A stretch of 64,000 nt of DNA from Oscillospiraceae bacterium (GCA_015064625.1 SVRW01000004.1:1-64000); one strand, 5' to 3'; shown: positions 32,784-42,308, counted from the first letter of the stretch. Notes: a model not told the origin generated them from the sequence alone. Numbers and translations are program-made.

Positions 32784-34394
32784 ATGAAATTAAGATTTTT
32801 AGGTGCGGCACATGAGGTTACTGGGTCTTGTACTCTGCTTGAAGTTTGCGGAAAAAATATTCTTATTGACTGCGGACTTGAGCAAGGGGCAGACACTTAT
32901 GAAAACTGTTCTTTTCCCCTTGCACCTTCTCAGATTGACTGCGTTTTACTGACGCACGCCCATATAGACCATTCAGGAAAGCTTCCCTATCTTACGGCAA
33001 ACGGATATAAGGGTGATATTTATACAACTGCAGCCACAGAAAAGCTTTGCGAAATCATGCTTCTTGATTCCGCTCACATTCAGGAATCGGAAGCAATATG
33101 GAGAAACAGAAAAGCACGCCGTGCAGGAGAAGCTGAATACGTTCCTCTCTACACGTCTGATGATGCTAAAAAATGTGTTTCTCAATTCGTGCCCTGCAGA
33201 TACAACGAAGAATATACGATATTTGATTTTCTGAAAATAAGATTCATAGATGCAGGTCACCTTCTCGGTTCTGCAAGCATTGAAATTACTGCAACGGAAA
33301 ATGGAAAAACGAAAAAGCTTCTTTTTTCGGGTGACGTAGGAAACATTGACCGTCCTTTGATAAGAAATCCTGAAAAACCAACGGAAGCTGACTTGGTAGT
33401 TATTGAATCAACCTACGGAGACAGACTTCACGGTGAAAGGGAGGATTATCTCACACAGTTGAAGGAGATAATCAACACAACCGTCGAAAAAGGCGGAAAC
33501 GTAGTTATTCCTTCCTTCGCTATAGGAAGAACACAAGAACTTCTCTATCTTATTCATATTCTGAAGGATGAGAATCTCATTGATAAAGATTTACCCGTAT
33601 ACGTTGACAGTCCTCTTTCCGTTCAGGCTACAAAAATTTATTCCGATGACATGGCTGGAAGCCTTATAGACTTCTATGACGAGGAAACCTTGGAGTATCT
33701 TAAAAAGGGAATAAACATTCTCGGCTTTGAGAGACTTCATCTCTCTGTCACCAGCGCGGAATCAGTTGATATAAATAACGATGCATCACCAAAGGTTATT
33801 ATTTCATCCAGTGGAATGTGCGAAGCAGGACGAATAAGACATCATTTGAAGCATAATCTTTGGAGACGGGAATGTACTATACTTTTCGTTGGTTATCAAT
33901 CTGTAGGAACGCTTGGAAGAATCATTTGCGACGGTGCAAAGCGAGTTACAATTATGGGCGAGCAAATAGCCGTTAACGCAAACATAGCCACAATAGACGG
34001 AATAAGCGGTCATGCTGATATGAATATGCTCCTTGACTGGCTTTCCAATTTGAATAAATCTCCCGAAATGGTTTTCGTAAACCATGGTGGAGACGGAGTT
34101 TGCGATTCATTTGCGGAAAAAATAGTCAAAAAGCTTGATTTTCCTGCCGTTGCTCCATACAATGGGGCTTACTATGACCTTTTTACAATGGAATGTTTAG
34201 AAGGCGGAAATACGGTTAAATTAACAAAAGCTCCTTCTCTTTCAAGAAAAAGCGTTTCCGCTTCATACGACAGACTTCTTGCGGCAGGAAGAAGACTTTT
34301 GGCAATTATTGAACGAAAAAAATATGCAAAGAGCAAGGAACAAAGCAAGCTGACATCACAGATAAACGATTTATGCAAAAAGTGGGAAAAATAA
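32784..34394 (+). CDS. MBL-fold beta-CASP RNA-processing-type hydrolase
   Basis: This 536-residue metallo-beta-lactamase fold protein has HAHIDHSG (residues 58-65), the dinuclear zinc site HxHxDH. Further motifs are DAGHLLGSASIEI, a beta-CASP insert with IPSFAIGRTQELLYLIHIL, and ISSSGMCEAGRIRHHLKHNL, then VNHGG near the end. This matches the YsnR/RNase J-related MBL group. These enzymes are expected to act as RNA nucleases, but the substrate is not known for this one. The C-terminal 90 residues are Lys-rich. The ribosome binding site is AAAGGAG. Confidence 0.85.
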   Translation: MKLRFLGAAHEVTGSCTLLEVCGKNILIDCGLEQGADTYENCSFPLAPSQIDCVLLTHAHIDHSGKLPYLTANGYKGDIYTTAATEKLCEIMLLDSAHIQESEAIWRNRKARRAGEAEYVPLYTSDDAKKCVSQFVPCRYNEEYTIFDFLKIRFIDAGHLLGSASIEITATENGKTKKLLFSGDVGNIDRPLIRNPEKPTEADLVVIESTYGDRLHGEREDYLTQLKEIINTTVEKGGNVVIPSFAIGRTQELLYLIHILKDENLIDKDLPVYVDSPLSVQATKIYSDDMAGSLIDFYDEETLEYLKKGINILGFERLHLSVTSAESVDINNDASPKVIISSSGMCEAGRIRHHLKHNLWRRECTILFVGYQSVGTLGRIICDGAKRVTIMGEQIAVNANIATIDGISGHADMNMLLDWLSNLNKSPEMVFVNHGGDGVCDSFAEKIVKKLDFPAVAPYNGAYYDLFTMECLEGGNTVKLTKAPSLSRKSVSASYDRLLAAGRRLLAIIERKKYAKSKEQSKLTSQINDLCKKWEK

Positions 34395-34442
34395 ACGTTA
34401 AGGCTTTTTTAAGCTTCTATATGTAAAATACAGAAAAACATT

Positions 34443-35783
34443 ATGAAAAACATGAAAAAAAGTAATATTGATAAAATTTCAATAGTTTTATGTTTCGTTC
34501 TTTCATTGAACGTTTTGTTCTCATCCGCTATTATATCTAAAGCGGAAAACTTTGAAGATTCTCAAACTGACACCTTATCTTACACTGTTTCTTACGGTAA
34601 AGGTCTGTATATCTCTTATGCAGGAAGCGAACCAAAGAATTTCATCAAAGGCGATCCGCCTGAAAGTCAGATTGCAGAAGCAGGAGAATCCATAACGGTT
34701 GCTTTAAACACATTTACCTTCAGAGATTATTCCTTCGGTGGATGGAAATACACGTATGTAGATTCAAACGGAGATAAACAAACTTTGTATTACAATGAAG
34801 GTGACGTTATTGAAAACCTCCAAAGCGATATGAAGCTTGAAGCTACGTGGACGAAAAAGCAGGACAATCTGAAAATTGACGCTTTTGCTACGTATGCTGA
34901 CACAAACGAAAAAAGCGAGCATTATATTGGAGAAATAACGATTTTGAAAGAATCCCCTTCTTCGCCTGCGGAAAACTATGAATTTTGCGGGTGGACAGAT
35001 AACGAAGGTAAGGTTCTTTATTCACCTGGTGATGAATACGAAATCAAAAACATCAACACGGTTATAAAGCCTGTTTGGTCTGTTGACGGAGAACAGATAA
35101 ATTACAAAAAAATCTCCGTTACAGTATCAAAGGGCGGGACTGCTTCCCTCTCTGAAATATATCTTCTTTCGGGAACTACCAAAGCTATCCGTTTTGAACC
35201 TAACGAGGGATATGCCCTTGATTCCGTTACAGTAAATGGTGAATCCTATGGAAAAGCTTCAAATATAGCAGTTACGGTTGAAGATGTGGATATATACGTA
35301 AATGCAGTCTTTTCAGAGCTTCCAAAGGATAATAGCGGAGAAGACAGCCTTGATCCAGAAAAAAATGAGTTTAAAATTACCGTAAACATTGAAGGCAAAG
35401 GCTCTGTCTCACCTTCCAATATATTGACTGTGAAAAAGGGAGCTTCCGTAACGATAACCTTTGTTCCCGATAAGAACTATCGTTTGCCTCTTGAAATCAT
35501 GGACAACGGAAATTACAACTTTTTCAACAAACAATGGAATGGAGAATATACAATTACAGACGTTTCTGAGGATCACGTTATAAACATACTTTTCATAAGC
35601 GAAACTTCCGTACTTAATCCTTCCATCCAAACGGAAAGTAAAGATCCTACTACGGATAACGCGCCTTCGAAATTTACAGCGAAAATATGTATTTTTATAC
35701 TGATATTGGCAGCTATATTTGGTTTTGTGGCTGTTAAATTCTGTAATCCTAAAACGAAAGCGCGAAACAAAAAAAGACATTGA
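34443..35783 (+). CDS. Surface protein with InlB-type beta-repeats and C-terminal membrane anchor
   Basis: This 446-residue protein has an N-terminal signal (about residues 12-35), a run of Gly/Trp-containing beta-grasp-like repeats (YSFGGWKYTYVDSNGD, CGWTDNEGKVLYSPGDEYE, then two copies resembling ITFVPDKNYRLPL) and a C-terminal hydrophobic helix (about 413-433) followed by KTKARNKKRH. The repeats resemble the InlB B-repeat family of Gram-positive surface proteins. There is no LPXTG, so the membrane helix is the anchor. The function is unknown. It sits upstream of a glycosyltransferase and phosphodiester glycosidases. Confidence 0.72.
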   Translation: MKNMKKSNIDKISIVLCFVLSLNVLFSSAIISKAENFEDSQTDTLSYTVSYGKGLYISYAGSEPKNFIKGDPPESQIAEAGESITVALNTFTFRDYSFGGWKYTYVDSNGDKQTLYYNEGDVIENLQSDMKLEATWTKKQDNLKIDAFATYADTNEKSEHYIGEITILKESPSSPAENYEFCGWTDNEGKVLYSPGDEYEIKNINTVIKPVWSVDGEQINYKKISVTVSKGGTASLSEIYLLSGTTKAIRFEPNEGYALDSVTVNGESYGKASNIAVTVEDVDIYVNAVFSELPKDNSGEDSLDPEKNEFKITVNIEGKGSVSPSNILTVKKGASVTITFVPDKNYRLPLEIMDNGNYNFFNKQWNGEYTITDVSEDHVINILFISETSVLNPSIQTESKDPTTDNAPSKFTAKICIFILILAAIFGFVAVKFCNPKTKARNKKRH

Positions 35784-35802
35784 CAGAAAGGCATAAAAGC
35801 AA

Positions 35803-36888
35803 ATGAGTTCAAAATATGAAAACGTTGCTATACTGATACCCGCCTATAAACCCGATAAAAAGCTTCTAAAATTAGTGGATGAGCTTCTTGCGGCAAAATA
35901 CAACGTTATCGTTGTGAACGACGGAAGCGGAGCGGAATTTGACCATGTTTTCAATTCACTTCATGACGTAAAGCTTCTCGTTCATACCATTAACAAAGGC
36001 AAAGGTGCCGCTCTTAAAACGGGTATTTCATACGTCGATAAGGAAACATCATATTCTGCTATAATAACAGCTGATGCAGACGGTCAGCATACTCTTGCGG
36101 ACATAACGAAGCTTGCAGACTTCCTTTGCGATACGAAAGAAAAATTTGTTATAGGAAGCAGGAAATTCACAGGCAACGTTCCATTCAAAAGCAAATTCGG
36201 AAACAAGCTTACAATCGGTGCGTATGCTCTTGCAAGCGGTGTGAGAATCTCTGATACACAGACAGGACTAAGAGGATTCTCAAAAGAGCTTTTTTCAGAG
36301 TTGGCACAGATAAACGGTGAACGATACGAATATGAAATAAACGTTTTGCTTCACGTTGCAAAGCATAAAATAAAGATACATGAAATAGAAATAGAAACTA
36401 TTTATATCGATGAAAACGCATCCTCACACTTTCATCCCATAAGAGATTCTGCGAAGATATATTCCTGCATTCTCAAATATTGTGTTTCGTCCATAGCTTC
36501 GTTTCTTGTGGATTTTTCCCTTGCACATATTTTTCTTTTTGTGCTTCCGCTTATTTTTGTAAAGGACAATTATCAAATTGGAGATCTTTTCAGTTTTACG
36601 GGAGAAGCGGCTGTAACAGCTCTGGCTACTGCACTTGCAAGAATATTCAGCAGTATGGTTAACTTTGCTTTGAACCAAAAGATTGTTTTCAAGTCAAAGG
36701 AAAAAACATCTTCTGCAGCGGTTAAATATTTTGCTCTTGCCGCTTTTGTGCTTGTGCTCAACAGCATTTTGACCGTATTCTTAAGAGAGCTTACAGGATT
36801 TTTCACTTTGTCGTATATAATAACCCAGATAGTTTTATTCGTGATGAATTATTTCATACAGAAAAAATTCATTTTCAAAGCCGAATAA
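35803..36888 (+). CDS. Bifunctional glycosyltransferase family 2 / GtrA-domain membrane protein
   Basis: This 361-residue fusion has residues 1-210 as a GT2 domain (ILIPAYKPDKKLLKLVDELL, nucleotide site VVNDGSG, DADGQHT, and TQTGLRGFSKELF as acceptor region). The rest, from about 225, is a GtrA-like four-helix membrane domain (ILKYCVSSIASFLVDFSLAH). Such fusions resemble enzymes that load a sugar on undecaprenyl or polyprenyl phosphate and flip it. Its sugar and partner flippase-transferase are not visible here. The YfhO protein at 44.7 kb, a polytopic protein implicated in lipid-linked-sugar transfer to teichoic acids, could be a downstream partner (inference). The start follows AAAGG. Confidence 0.85.
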   Translation: MSSKYENVAILIPAYKPDKKLLKLVDELLAAKYNVIVVNDGSGAEFDHVFNSLHDVKLLVHTINKGKGAALKTGISYVDKETSYSAIITADADGQHTLADITKLADFLCDTKEKFVIGSRKFTGNVPFKSKFGNKLTIGAYALASGVRISDTQTGLRGFSKELFSELAQINGERYEYEINVLLHVAKHKIKIHEIEIETIYIDENASSHFHPIRDSAKIYSCILKYCVSSIASFLVDFSLAHIFLFVLPLIFVKDNYQIGDLFSFTGEAAVTALATALARIFSSMVNFALNQKIVFKSKEKTSSAAVKYFALAAFVLVLNSILTVFLRELTGFFTLSYIITQIVLFVMNYFIQKKFIFKAE

Positions 36889-36908
36889 AAAAGCTCGGAG
36901 GAATTACG

Positions 36909-38030
36909 TTGATTTATAAAAAGGCAATTAAACTTTATGCTTTGATTATGCTTTGCGTTTTGCTATTACCCTCCTGCGAGGAAAGCGTCAATTCTTCTGA
37001 AAGCGAAGAAAACTCCATACAGCTTTTTTCTTCCGAAGTTTCTGAAACTGAAGCATCCGTTTATGAATCAGAAGAAATCTCTTTTTCTGCTTCAGAAGAT
37101 GTTTCAACAGAGCCTTCAGAAGCACCTTCCGAAGAATCCGAAGAAAGCGTTGAAGAATCATCAGAATTATCATCTGAAGATGCAGAGCTTTCATATGACC
37201 CTTCCTATTCGGAAATAACTATCGATTCTGCAGGCGAGCGATACGCAGACAAATTTACTGACGGAGAAATCATTTCCGACGAAAGCTCATACAAAAGCAA
37301 ATTTATAAACGTCACGTATAAAGAAATAAACTTTGAAGGCAAGCTTTATTTCGTACAGGATATTTACATAAAAGATATAGAATGTCTCTCTGTCGGTTTT
37401 GCAGGACTTAAATTCGGCAAAAAGTACAACGACTACGTTTACGATATGGTAAACGATTACAGAGAATCAGGTGTAAACGTTATAGGTGCTGTAAACGGTG
37501 ATTACTGCGGGTTGAACGGCAAAGGAGCAATAATAAGAAACGGAAAGCTCTATGGTACGGGGATTCCCGACTACAGCGTTTGCGTTCTTTATAAAAACGG
37601 TGTTATGGCAGTCATTGAAAAAAATCTGTTTAACGCTGAAAAAGAACTTGAACGAGGGGCGTGGCACGTTTGGGATTTTGGGCCTTCATTCCTAAATTCC
37701 GACGGAAGCCCTGTTGAAAAGTTTACGGAAAAAATAAGCATAAGCAGAGGCAATCCGAGAACTGCTATAGGTTATTTTGAGCCAGGGCATTATTGCTTTG
37801 TAGTAGCAGGCGGTAGAGCTACCGAAAATGCATACGGTGTTTCTTTCGTTCAGATATCCCGTTTTTTGAGCAATTTAGGCTGTAAAGTGGGATATAATCT
37901 TGATGGCGGAAAATCATCTGTAATGGTTTTTGGAGATAAAATATCAAACGAAAAATATCAAGGCACTGGCAGAAGAATATCCGATATCGTTTTTGTAAAG
38001 GATATTTCGGAAGAAGCTTCCGTACAGTAA
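36909..38030 (+). CDS. Phosphodiester glycosidase family lipoprotein (NAGPA domain), copy 1
   Basis: This 373-residue protein has a lipobox LLPSC near residue 22, a Ser/Glu-rich low-complexity linker (about 25-105), then a NAGPA-like domain. Typical segments are NVIGAVNGDYCG, GKGAIIRNGKLYG and FGPSFL, and GNPRTAIGYFEPGHYCFVVA near residue 290 is followed by CKVGYNLDGGKSSVMVF. This family removes sugars linked via phosphodiesters, as for alpha-N-acetylglucosamine-1-phosphodiester. The start is TTG at 36909 with GGAGG upstream. The next gene is a paralogue. Confidence 0.85.
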   Translation: MIYKKAIKLYALIMLCVLLLPSCEESVNSSESEENSIQLFSSEVSETEASVYESEEISFSASEDVSTEPSEAPSEESEESVEESSELSSEDAELSYDPSYSEITIDSAGERYADKFTDGEIISDESSYKSKFINVTYKEINFEGKLYFVQDIYIKDIECLSVGFAGLKFGKKYNDYVYDMVNDYRESGVNVIGAVNGDYCGLNGKGAIIRNGKLYGTGIPDYSVCVLYKNGVMAVIEKNLFNAEKELERGAWHVWDFGPSFLNSDGSPVEKFTEKISISRGNPRTAIGYFEPGHYCFVVAGGRATENAYGVSFVQISRFLSNLGCKVGYNLDGGKSSVMVFGDKISNEKYQGTGRRISDIVFVKDISEEASVQ

Positions 38031-38059
38031 ATCGAAATCACAGACCAAAAGAGGAAAAA

Positions 38060-39118
38060 ATGAAAAGAAAATTCAACAAAAAACTTATTGTTAAAATTGT
38101 CATAGCGGACATACTGATTTTCGCTGTTTCAATTCTCACCTTTGCTTATTTTGACCACGTCAGAAGCTGGGGACCAGATACACCTGTTGACGATATCAAG
38201 CCTCCCGTTTTCGGTGACGATTCGGAATACGTATCTTCATTGTTCGAAACGTCAAAGGATGAACCGTCTTCTGATTCAAACGAGGCTTCCACCGATTCTT
38301 CCGAAGAAACCCCCTCCGCTGATACTTCCGAAGATGAAAAGCCTGCCAACGATATATTTACAGACGGAGAAGTTATTTCAACCGAAACAGTATATAAAAG
38401 CAAATACGTCAGCGTTACTTTAAAAGAGATAAATTACAATAACAAGCTTTATATGGTTCAAGACGTTTACGTTCAACGTATTGAAAGCCTTGCTGCAGGA
38501 TTTGCAAAAGGTCTTAATCCAAGCTCAGGTGAAAAGTCCACCATATATCAGATGGTTGAACATTACAGAAACAGAGGATATAACATTGTTGCAGCAATAA
38601 ACGGAGATTATTGCGGATACAACTCCAAAGGCGTTACAATAAGAAACGGTGTTCTTTACGGAAGCGGAGTTGCTCAATTCGACGTTTGCATTATTTACAA
38701 AGATGGAACGATGGTAACAATGGCTCCCGAAGATTTCAACGCTAAAACCGAGCTTGAAAAAGGTGCGTGGCACGTTTGGGATTTTGGTCCTCCCCTCCTT
38801 GATGAGAATGGAAAAGCATACAACTCTTTCAACTCCGATTATTCAAAAATTGCAAAATCAAATCCAAGAACTGCTATCGGATATTACGGCCCTGGACATT
38901 ACTGCTTCGTTGTTGCAGGCGGCAGAGGTGAACAAGCTTACGGTGTTACAATGTCAGCTCTTGCCGATTTTATGGAATATCTTGAATGTGACGTTGCATA
39001 CAACCTTGACGGTGGCCGTTCTTCTATAATGGTTTTCGGTGAAAACATCGTCAACGAAAAATATCAAGACGTTAACAGAAACAACACTGATATGATATTC
39101 ATTCAGGACTTTTCTTGA
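38060..39118 (+). CDS. Phosphodiester glycosidase family protein, copy 2, membrane anchored
   Basis: This 352-residue paralogue of the preceding protein has an N-terminal membrane segment (about residues 8-28) in place of a lipobox, followed by a short Asp/Ser/Glu-rich linker. The NAGPA domain runs from about residue 95: VAAINGDYCGYNSKGVTIRN, GAWHVWDFGPPLLDENG, NPRTAIGYYGPGHYCFVVAG and CDVAYNLDGGRSSIMVFG. The parallel order of conserved blocks and the 30-bp gap point to a tandem duplication that then acquired a different anchor. Both should act outside the cell on phosphodiester-linked glycans. Confidence 0.85.
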   Translation: MKRKFNKKLIVKIVIADILIFAVSILTFAYFDHVRSWGPDTPVDDIKPPVFGDDSEYVSSLFETSKDEPSSDSNEASTDSSEETPSADTSEDEKPANDIFTDGEVISTETVYKSKYVSVTLKEINYNNKLYMVQDVYVQRIESLAAGFAKGLNPSSGEKSTIYQMVEHYRNRGYNIVAAINGDYCGYNSKGVTIRNGVLYGSGVAQFDVCIIYKDGTMVTMAPEDFNAKTELEKGAWHVWDFGPPLLDENGKAYNSFNSDYSKIAKSNPRTAIGYYGPGHYCFVVAGGRGEQAYGVTMSALADFMEYLECDVAYNLDGGRSSIMVFGENIVNEKYQDVNRNNTDMIFIQDFS

Positions 39119-39135
39119 TTTCAGGAGGATGAAAA

Positions 39136-39570
39136 ATGAAAAATAACCAAAAGATTCCATTGCCTCTTTTTATCCTCGCCCTTGTTTGTGCAAACGGTGG
39201 AATAATAATCTGCCTTATGCATCTTGTTTTCCATTTTATCGATTCGGTAAACTTTGCAGTTGGATTTTTAGATAATAAATTTACTTTTATAGTAATGCTT
39301 ATTGCGTCCATTCTTTCAGCTCTCGCATCAGTTTCCGTTATGATAATTCTTAACCGCAGAGAAAGTAAAAGCTACTTTTTCAGAAAAGTTGCTTTTATAA
39401 ACTTCTGGATTTGTGTTATTAACATTCTTCTTCAAAGAAACGTTATTCTTCCAAATATGATAGAAACTGTAACAAGAAATATGATCTGGTTTTTCGTGAG
39501 TATGTTCACGATTCTCACCTGCGTTTTCTGTGACGGACTTCTCGTTATGGAAGAAAATGAAGAAGAATAA
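39136..39570 (+). CDS. Small polytopic membrane protein
   Basis: This 144-residue protein has four predicted membrane helices (about residues 8-28, 40-65, 78-97 and 113-135), with a cytoplasmic acidic tail (MEENEEE). I know no family for it. It lies 18 bp after the second glycosidase gene and is probably cotranscribed. The ATG at 39136 has AGGAGG 7 nt upstream, so it is real. Confidence 0.7.
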   Translation: MKNNQKIPLPLFILALVCANGGIIICLMHLVFHFIDSVNFAVGFLDNKFTFIVMLIASILSALASVSVMIILNRRESKSYFFRKVAFINFWICVINILLQRNVILPNMIETVTRNMIWFFVSMFTILTCVFCDGLLVMEENEEE

Positions 39571-39604
39571 ACAGAAAAATTTTACCATTCACTAAGAGAT
39601 TTAT

Positions 39605-40405
39605 ATGATAATAGATTTTCATACCCATATTTTTCCCGATTCGTTAGCACCGAGAGCTATTGAAACCCTTGCAAAAAGAAGCGCACTTGTACCGTACACA
39701 GATGGCACAGCAAAATGCACGTTAAAAAAAATGGATGAGTTTTCAGTAGATAAATCGGTTTGTCTTAATATAGCAACAAAACCTACACAGCAAAGAAAAA
39801 TAAACGATTTTATGAAGGATATAATGAATTCTTCATATGGTGAAAGGCTTATTCCTTTCGGCACAGTTCATCCCGATGCAACAGACGCTCTTGACGAAAT
39901 ACAGTATATCAAGGATTCATCCATCAAGGGAATAAAGCTTCATCCCGATTATCAGAATTTCTATGCTGATGATAAAAAAATGGACGGTATTTATGACGTT
40001 GCTTCGCAATTAGACCTTCCTATTATTTTTCACGCAGGCTACGATATCGGAATGGGTTGTCCCATACATTGCACTCCTCTTATGATAAAGAAGATTGCAA
40101 AACGTTTCCCAAAGCTTACGGTTATAGCAGCACATTTTGGCGGGAACGGAATGTGGAACGATGCGTTGGAACTAACGTCGGAATTGGAAAACGTTTATTA
40201 TGACACGGCTTTCCCATGGAATCTTGATAAAATCACCGCCAAAAAGCTTATTTCCAAAAAAGGTGCGGATAAAATTCTGTTTGCAAGTGATTGCCCTTGG
40301 GATTCTCCAAAACGAATTATTGATTTCATTGATTCTCTTCAGATTTCGTCAAAGGAAAAAGAACTTATATTTGCAGAAAACGCGAAAAATTTGTTAAACC
40401 TCTGA
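39605..40405 (+). CDS. Amidohydrolase family protein (TIM-barrel, Amidohydro-rel type 2)
   Basis: This 266-residue metal-dependent hydrolase starts with IIDFHTHIFP (HxH metal site) and carries IKLHPDYQNF, IIFHAGYD and VIAAHFGGNG (metal or substrate residues), with FASDCPWDSP near residue 227 (Asp of the barrel). That order is the pattern of the ACMSD-like amidohydrolase-2 group. The substrate cannot be read from sequence. It is 35 bp after the membrane-protein gene. The AAGAG before the ATG is a weak ribosome binding site. Confidence 0.85.
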   Translation: MIIDFHTHIFPDSLAPRAIETLAKRSALVPYTDGTAKCTLKKMDEFSVDKSVCLNIATKPTQQRKINDFMKDIMNSSYGERLIPFGTVHPDATDALDEIQYIKDSSIKGIKLHPDYQNFYADDKKMDGIYDVASQLDLPIIFHAGYDIGMGCPIHCTPLMIKKIAKRFPKLTVIAAHFGGNGMWNDALELTSELENVYYDTAFPWNLDKITAKKLISKKGADKILFASDCPWDSPKRIIDFIDSLQISSKEKELIFAENAKNLLNL

Positions 40406-40465
40406 TTTTAACAGAGAAAAACAAAAAAATATATAAAAATTAACAAAGTTATTTGCAAAAAACTC

Positions 40466-40494
40466 TTGACAAAAATTTCTTTTTGTACTATATT
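40466..40494 (+). promoter_or_regulatory. SigA-type promoter of rpmB
   Basis: TTGACA (40466-40471), a 17-bp spacer and TATATT (40489-40494). The leader is about 105 nt. GCGG near 40506 and CCGC near 40549 could pair over a long loop, but I see no conserved leader motif. Confidence 0.75.
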
Positions 40495-40604
40495 ATATGG
40501 GTATGCGGGCGACAGTTCTGAAAATATGCTCCATGAATTTTTCAAGTCCGCTTTATAGATTTGTTATTAAAAAATATTTGTAAAAAAATCGGGAGGTAGT
40601 TCTC

Positions 40605-40793
40605 ATGGCAAAATGTCAATTTTGCGACAAAGGCGTTACCTTTGGTCACAACGTTTCTCACTCTAACAGAAAGACAAGCAGAACCTGGAAGCCCAACATC
40701 AGAAAAGTAAAGGCTAACATCAACGGCGGTACAAAAACAGTTTATATCTGTTCACGTTGCCTTCGTTCAGGTAAGGTTCAGAGAGCTGTTTAA
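40605..40793 (+). CDS. rpmB: 50S ribosomal protein L28
   Basis: This 62-residue protein contains MAKCQFCDKGVTFGHNVSHS and the family segments KVKANINGG and YICSRCLRSGKV. Two Cys pairs are present, so it is the zinc-binding (C+) form. GGGAGG lies 8 nt before the ATG. It is monocistronic, with its own promoter and a strong terminator. Confidence 0.97.
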   Translation: MAKCQFCDKGVTFGHNVSHSNRKTSRTWKPNIRKVKANINGGTKTVYICSRCLRSGKVQRAV

Positions 40794-40810
40794 AAACTGT
40801 TTTAAAAAAA

Positions 40811-40856
40811 GAAAAATGCTGCTTGGTTATTCCAATGACAGCATTTTCTTTTTTTT
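40811..40856. terminator. Bidirectional terminator between rpmB and rubrerythrin
   Basis: GAAAAATGCTG (40811-40821) pairs with CAGCATTTTC (40839-40848), followed by T-runs on the plus strand and preceded by A-runs. It therefore ends rpmB and probably also the convergent rubrerythrin gene. Confidence 0.9.
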
Positions 40857-40921
40857 ACGGATAAATTCAGATATTCTGTTTATCAGCTCAAGCGCAAAAC
40901 AGCCTTATAGTACTCTTGTTT

Positions 40922-41458
40922 TCAACTTCGCTCAATAAACCAGCTTTCAGGTCTACCACAAAGAGGACAACGTTGAGGTGGAGATTCACCTTCGGCTGAA
41001 TATCCGCAATTATAGCACATCCATACAGTTGAACAATTATTTGACGTAAACATATCGTCATCAACAAGACGTCTGTGCGTTTGCGAGAAAGTGTCTGCAT
41101 GATTTTTTTCAATTTGTGCAGTATTTAGAAACTTCTCGCCCAATCCATCATAACCTTCATTTTCTGCATCCCTTGCATATAAACGATAATTATGCTCTCC
41201 AGAATTTTCATCAGCTATGGAATTTTGCAGATTTTCATTAAGGCTCCCCATCATTCCAAGCTCACCCATCCACATCTTTGCATGTGCAAGCTCGTTATTT
41301 GCAGCGATTCTGTAACAATTAGCTATCTGTGGATATCCCATTCTTTCCGCTTCGTTTCCCCAAAGCATGTATTTAACGTGGCTTAAAGCTTCATCTGAAA
41401 GAGCTGTTTCAAGATTTTTTTTTGTTTGAGAATTGCCGTATTTTTTCATATCTTTCAT
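40922..41458 (-). CDS. Rubrerythrin
   Basis: This 178-residue peroxide-reducing protein of anaerobes has an N-terminal ferritin-like diiron domain, with E/H ligands in NNELAHAKMW, ENSGEHNYRLYARDAENEGY and IEKNHADTFS. The C-terminal rubredoxin-like domain has CYNCGY and CPLCGRPESWF, the 2 x CxxC iron site. It gives protection against H2O2. It is monocistronic in this window. AAGGAG lies upstream of the ATG at 41458. Its presence fits a strict anaerobe. Confidence 0.93.
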   Translation of the reverse strand: MKDMKKYGNSQTKKNLETALSDEALSHVKYMLWGNEAERMGYPQIANCYRIAANNELAHAKMWMGELGMMGSLNENLQNSIADENSGEHNYRLYARDAENEGYDGLGEKFLNTAQIEKNHADTFSQTHRRLVDDDMFTSNNCSTVWMCYNCGYSAEGESPPQRCPLCGRPESWFIERS

Positions 41459-41544
41459 AAACCTATCTCCTTTTTATCATCCCTTAAAAATGGGAAAAGG
41501 GTTTCCCCTTCAGTATTTAAGTTTATGCAATAAATAAAAAAAGG

Positions 41545-42129
41545 TCAAAGACAAATCCTTCGCTCATATTCAGGCTTCAAAATAGAATACGTATGAACCG
41601 TGGCATATTTTCCTTTGATAAGCTGACATTCCCTACCTGTACCCTCGTATATAAATCCTACAGATTCGGCTAATTTTACAGACGAAATATTTCCCTCCAT
41701 TATTCTGACAAAAAGCCTGTGAAAATCCATATCTATAAACGCTACCTTCATAACTGCGCTTAATGCTTCCTTCATCAGACCTTTACCCCAATATTCAGGT
41801 GACAGAACGTATCCAAGCTCTGCAGCGTTATTGTATTCATCAACCGAGGTGAACCCGCAAGTACCTATAAAACGTCCGTCCATCTTATGATTCAATCCCC
41901 AATCGGGCGCTAATCCCCGTTTATATTGGTTCATATGGAATTCTATTACTCCTCTTGTTTCCAATAAATTGAAATGTGGAGTCCAAACAAGATATTCGGA
42001 CGTTTTATCCAACGATGCATATCTGTTCATATCATAAAGATTATCCATGGATATTTTTTTTAAAACAAGTCTTGGCGTCTCTATGGAAGGTAAGGACGAA
42101 AAAATCTTTTTAGCATTTGAATTCATCAT
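41545..42129 (-). CDS. GNAT acetyltransferase (RimJ/RimL-like)
   Basis: A 194-residue protein from the ATG at 42129, chosen because AAGGGG lies 5 nt upstream. The frame is open to 42210, but that stretch has no ribosome binding site. It has the RimJ pattern: IETPRLVLKKI, DWGLNHKMDGRFIGTCGF, the CoA pyrophosphate region LSPEYWGKGLMKEAL and VKLAESVGFIYEGTGRE. It would acetylate a protein N-terminus or a small amine. The substrate is unknown. No neighbour gives a clue. Confidence 0.85.
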   Translation of the reverse strand: MMNSNAKKIFSSLPSIETPRLVLKKISMDNLYDMNRYASLDKTSEYLVWTPHFNLLETRGVIEFHMNQYKRGLAPDWGLNHKMDGRFIGTCGFTSVDEYNNAAELGYVLSPEYWGKGLMKEALSAVMKVAFIDMDFHRLFVRIMEGNISSVKLAESVGFIYEGTGRECQLIKGKYATVHTYSILKPEYERRICL

Positions 42130-42273
42130 CAATCCCCTTGAAAATATAAGTAATCTACAACATATTATACATATTTTTTCCGTATTATCAAGTCTTATTT
42201 GAATACTCAAATCTGAAGGTTTTAAAAAGCGGTATAAAAATATGTTTCTTTTGTTAAAAAGAGTATTTTTCTC

Positions 42274-42302
42274 TTGACATCCGACAAAGAATGTTGTATT
42301 AT
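42274..42302 (+). promoter_or_regulatory. SigA-type promoter of the SBP-like lipoprotein gene
   Basis: TTGACA (42274-42279), a 17-bp spacer and TATTAT (42297-42302). It overlaps the ATG at 42291 of the open frame, which therefore cannot be the start. Confidence 0.75.
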
Positions 42303-42308
42303 ATCATA

